This document shows, piece by piece, positions 14,007 to 15,545 of a stretch of DNA of 15,545 nt. The position numbers and the translations under genes were made by a program. This stretch comes from Oscillospiraceae bacterium (GTDB lineage: Bacteria; Bacillota_A; Clostridia; Oscillospirales; Ruminococcaceae): NCBI GenBank assembly GCA_900766795.1, contig CAAFWX010000234.1, forward strand, positions 1 to 15,545. The letters are read 5' to 3'. The notes beneath the pieces are model-generated. The model was not told the DNA's origin. It did no database searches and saw nothing but the letters and a program-made list of their open reading frames with translations. Numbering within the stretch: position 1 is the stretch's first letter; each line of letters begins with the position of its first letter.

Positions 14007-15515
14007 ATGAAAAATAAGATTTTCGGCGTGCTGCAACGCGTCGGACGCTCATTCATGCTTCCCATTGCGCTGCTTCCCATTGCGGGACTGCTGCTCGGAA
14101 TAGGAAGCTCCTTCACAAATGCCACGACAATTGAAACCTATCATCTGGGCGGCGTAATCTACGAGGGCGGGATTCTTTACGCTGTCCTCGACATTATGAG
14201 CAGGACAGGTCAGGTGATTTTCGACAATCTGGCGCTGCTGTTTGCGATGGGCGTCGCTATCGGAATGGCGAAAAAAGAAAAAGAGGTTGCAGCGCTTTCG
14301 GGTGCGATTGCCTTTCTCGTCATGAACATGACCATCAGCGCTCTCATCGAAATCAACGGCGGCGCGTCGGAAATGGCGGCAAACTCCACCGCCTCGGTGC
14401 TCGGAATCACCACGCTTCAAATGGGCGTTTTCGGCGGAATTGTGGTGGGACTAGGCGTTGCGGCGCTGCACAACAGGTTCTACAAAATCGAGCTGCCGCA
14501 GGTGCTTTCGTTCTTTGGCGGCACGCGATTCGTCCCCATCATTTCAACGGTTGTTTACCTATTGGTCGGAATCGTCATGTTCTTCATCTGGCCTTGGGTT
14601 CAGATGGGCATTTCGCAGCTCGGCACGCTGGTGCTGAACTCGGGTTATCTCGGCACATGGATTTACGGTATCCTTGAGCGCGCACTTATTACGTTCGGAC
14701 TGCACCATGTTTTTTATATGCCATTCTGGCAGACGGAGCTTGGCGGTTCAATGCTCATCGACGGCGAGATGGTTTCGGGCGCACAGAACATCTTCTTCGC
14801 GCAGCTTGCTTCAAGCTCCACGGAATCGTTCTCGGTGTCCGCGACAAGGTTCATGTCGGGGAAGTTCCCGTTTATGATTTTCGGTCTGCCTGCCGCAGCT
14901 TTCGCAATGTACCGTGCTGCCCGCCCCGAAAAGAAAAAGGTTGTGGGAAGCCTGCTGCTGTCCGCTGCGCTTACCTCTATGATTACGGGAATCACCGAGC
15001 CGCTTGAGTTCACGTTTTTGTTTGTCGCGCCTGTGATGTACGGCGTGCACTGCGTTCTTGCGGGTCTGTCCTATATGCTCATGCACATTCTCAATGTCGG
15101 CGTCGGAATGACCTTTTCGGGCGGCGCAATTGACCTCACCCTATTCGGCATTTTGCAGGGCAACGCCAAAACCAACTGGATTTGGATTGTGATTGTGGGA
15201 CTTGCTTACGCGGTGGTTTACTACTTCGTTTTCTACTTCATGATAACGAAACTGAACCTGCAAACCCCCGGCAGAGAGCCTGACGACGCTGAAACAAAGC
15301 TGTACAGAAGAAGCGACTTCGAGCAGGCGAAAAACGAGGGCGCTTCGGACGAAAGCGATGTTGTAAGCGCGCTAATCCTGAAAGGGCTTGGCGGGAAGAA
15401 CAACCTCTCAGATATCGACTGCTGCGCGACACGGCTGCGCGTTACCGTGAAAGACCCCGCGCTCGTAAGCGACAGCCTGCTCAAAGAAAGCGGCGCCTCG
15501 GGCGTTATCCACAAA
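14007..15515 (+). CDS. PTS glucose/maltose-type EIICB, 3' end missing
   Basis: This phosphotransferase-system permease takes up and phosphorylates a hexose or disaccharide. 503 residues are readable. The EIIC membrane domain (about 1-410) begins with FGVLQRVGRSFMLPIALLPIAG, typical of the PtsG/MalX/NagE superfamily, and carries the sugar-binding GITEPLEFTF motif (GITEP at 328-332). A linker leads to EIIB, where DCCATRLRV (471-479) contains the phosphorylated cysteine, probably Cys473; position 472 is also Cys, which is unusual. AAGGAG lies 8 nt before the ATG. The frame runs into adapter sequence at 15516, so the rest of EIIB and any EIIA are not visible. Which sugar is carried is not clear. 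Confidence 0.9.
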
Positions 15516-15545
15516 AGATCGGAAGAGCGTCGTGTAGGGAAAGAG
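15516..15545 (+). other. Illumina adapter sequence (assembly artifact)
   Basis: The last 30 bases begin AGATCGGAAGAGCGTCGTGT and continue as the standard Illumina TruSeq read-through adapter. They are not genomic. They would add ten false residues to the PTS protein. The first one or two bases could coincide with genome. Confidence 0.97.

Noticed and set aside
1..15545. CRISPR arrays, tRNA/rRNA genes, transposases, integrases or attachment sites
   Set aside because: None seen: no regularly spaced repeats, cloverleaf-like GGTTCRANTCC segments or recombinase motifs were recognised on either strand by eye.

Overview
The window looks like chromosomal DNA of a gut-type Gram-positive Clostridia (Oscillospiraceae/Ruminococcaceae-like). 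The reasons are strong AGGAGG-type ribosome binding sites, at least six near-consensus sigma-A promoters with 17-bp spacers, several of them extended -10, lipobox lipoproteins, U-tract terminators, a carbohydrate (CUT1) ABC operon without its own ATPase, and moderate GC that rises toward the right end. The genus is inference. The last 30 bases are Illumina adapter sequence, so the contig really ends near 15515.

Layout. A flavodoxin-fold NAD(P)H oxidoreductase (24-623) is followed by a LacI-family regulator (888-1886). Convergent to it is a sugar ABC operon read leftwards: lipoprotein binding protein (5391-3982), MalF-type permease, MalG-type permease. Two AACCGGTT palindromes flank the perfect promoter of that operon and are plausible operators for the LacI protein. 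A ~1 kb AT-rich stretch (5392-6389) holds this control region, a truncated gene tail with its terminator, and an orphan promoter-terminator unit that may make a small RNA.

Next, read leftwards, is a metalloid or redox operon: ArsR-type repressor (8185-7871), ArsP-like permease (7788-6775) and a Cys-rich thioredoxin-like protein (6758-6390). Beyond it is an unrecognised small protein (8819-8403), divergent from a two-gene rightward operon: a membrane diguanylate cyclase with a large extracytoplasmic sensor (9014-10519), overlapping by 8 nt an orphan sugar-binding lipoprotein (10512-11774). A soluble GAF-PAS-PAS-GGDEF cyclase (13682-11856) converges on the same bidirectional terminator. A glucose/maltose-type PTS EIICB gene (14007 onward, cut by the contig end) is divergent from it.

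How the genes may fit together. Three carbohydrate-related modules (ABC operon, orphan binding protein, PTS) sit with two diguanylate cyclases. The most interesting unit is the translationally coupled membrane cyclase plus binding lipoprotein, which suggests that extracellular solute is read by a lipoprotein and turned into c-di-GMP. The two cyclases differ in the inhibitory I-site: it is absent in the membrane enzyme and present in the soluble one. No RNA genes of known class, CRISPR arrays or intact mobile elements were seen.
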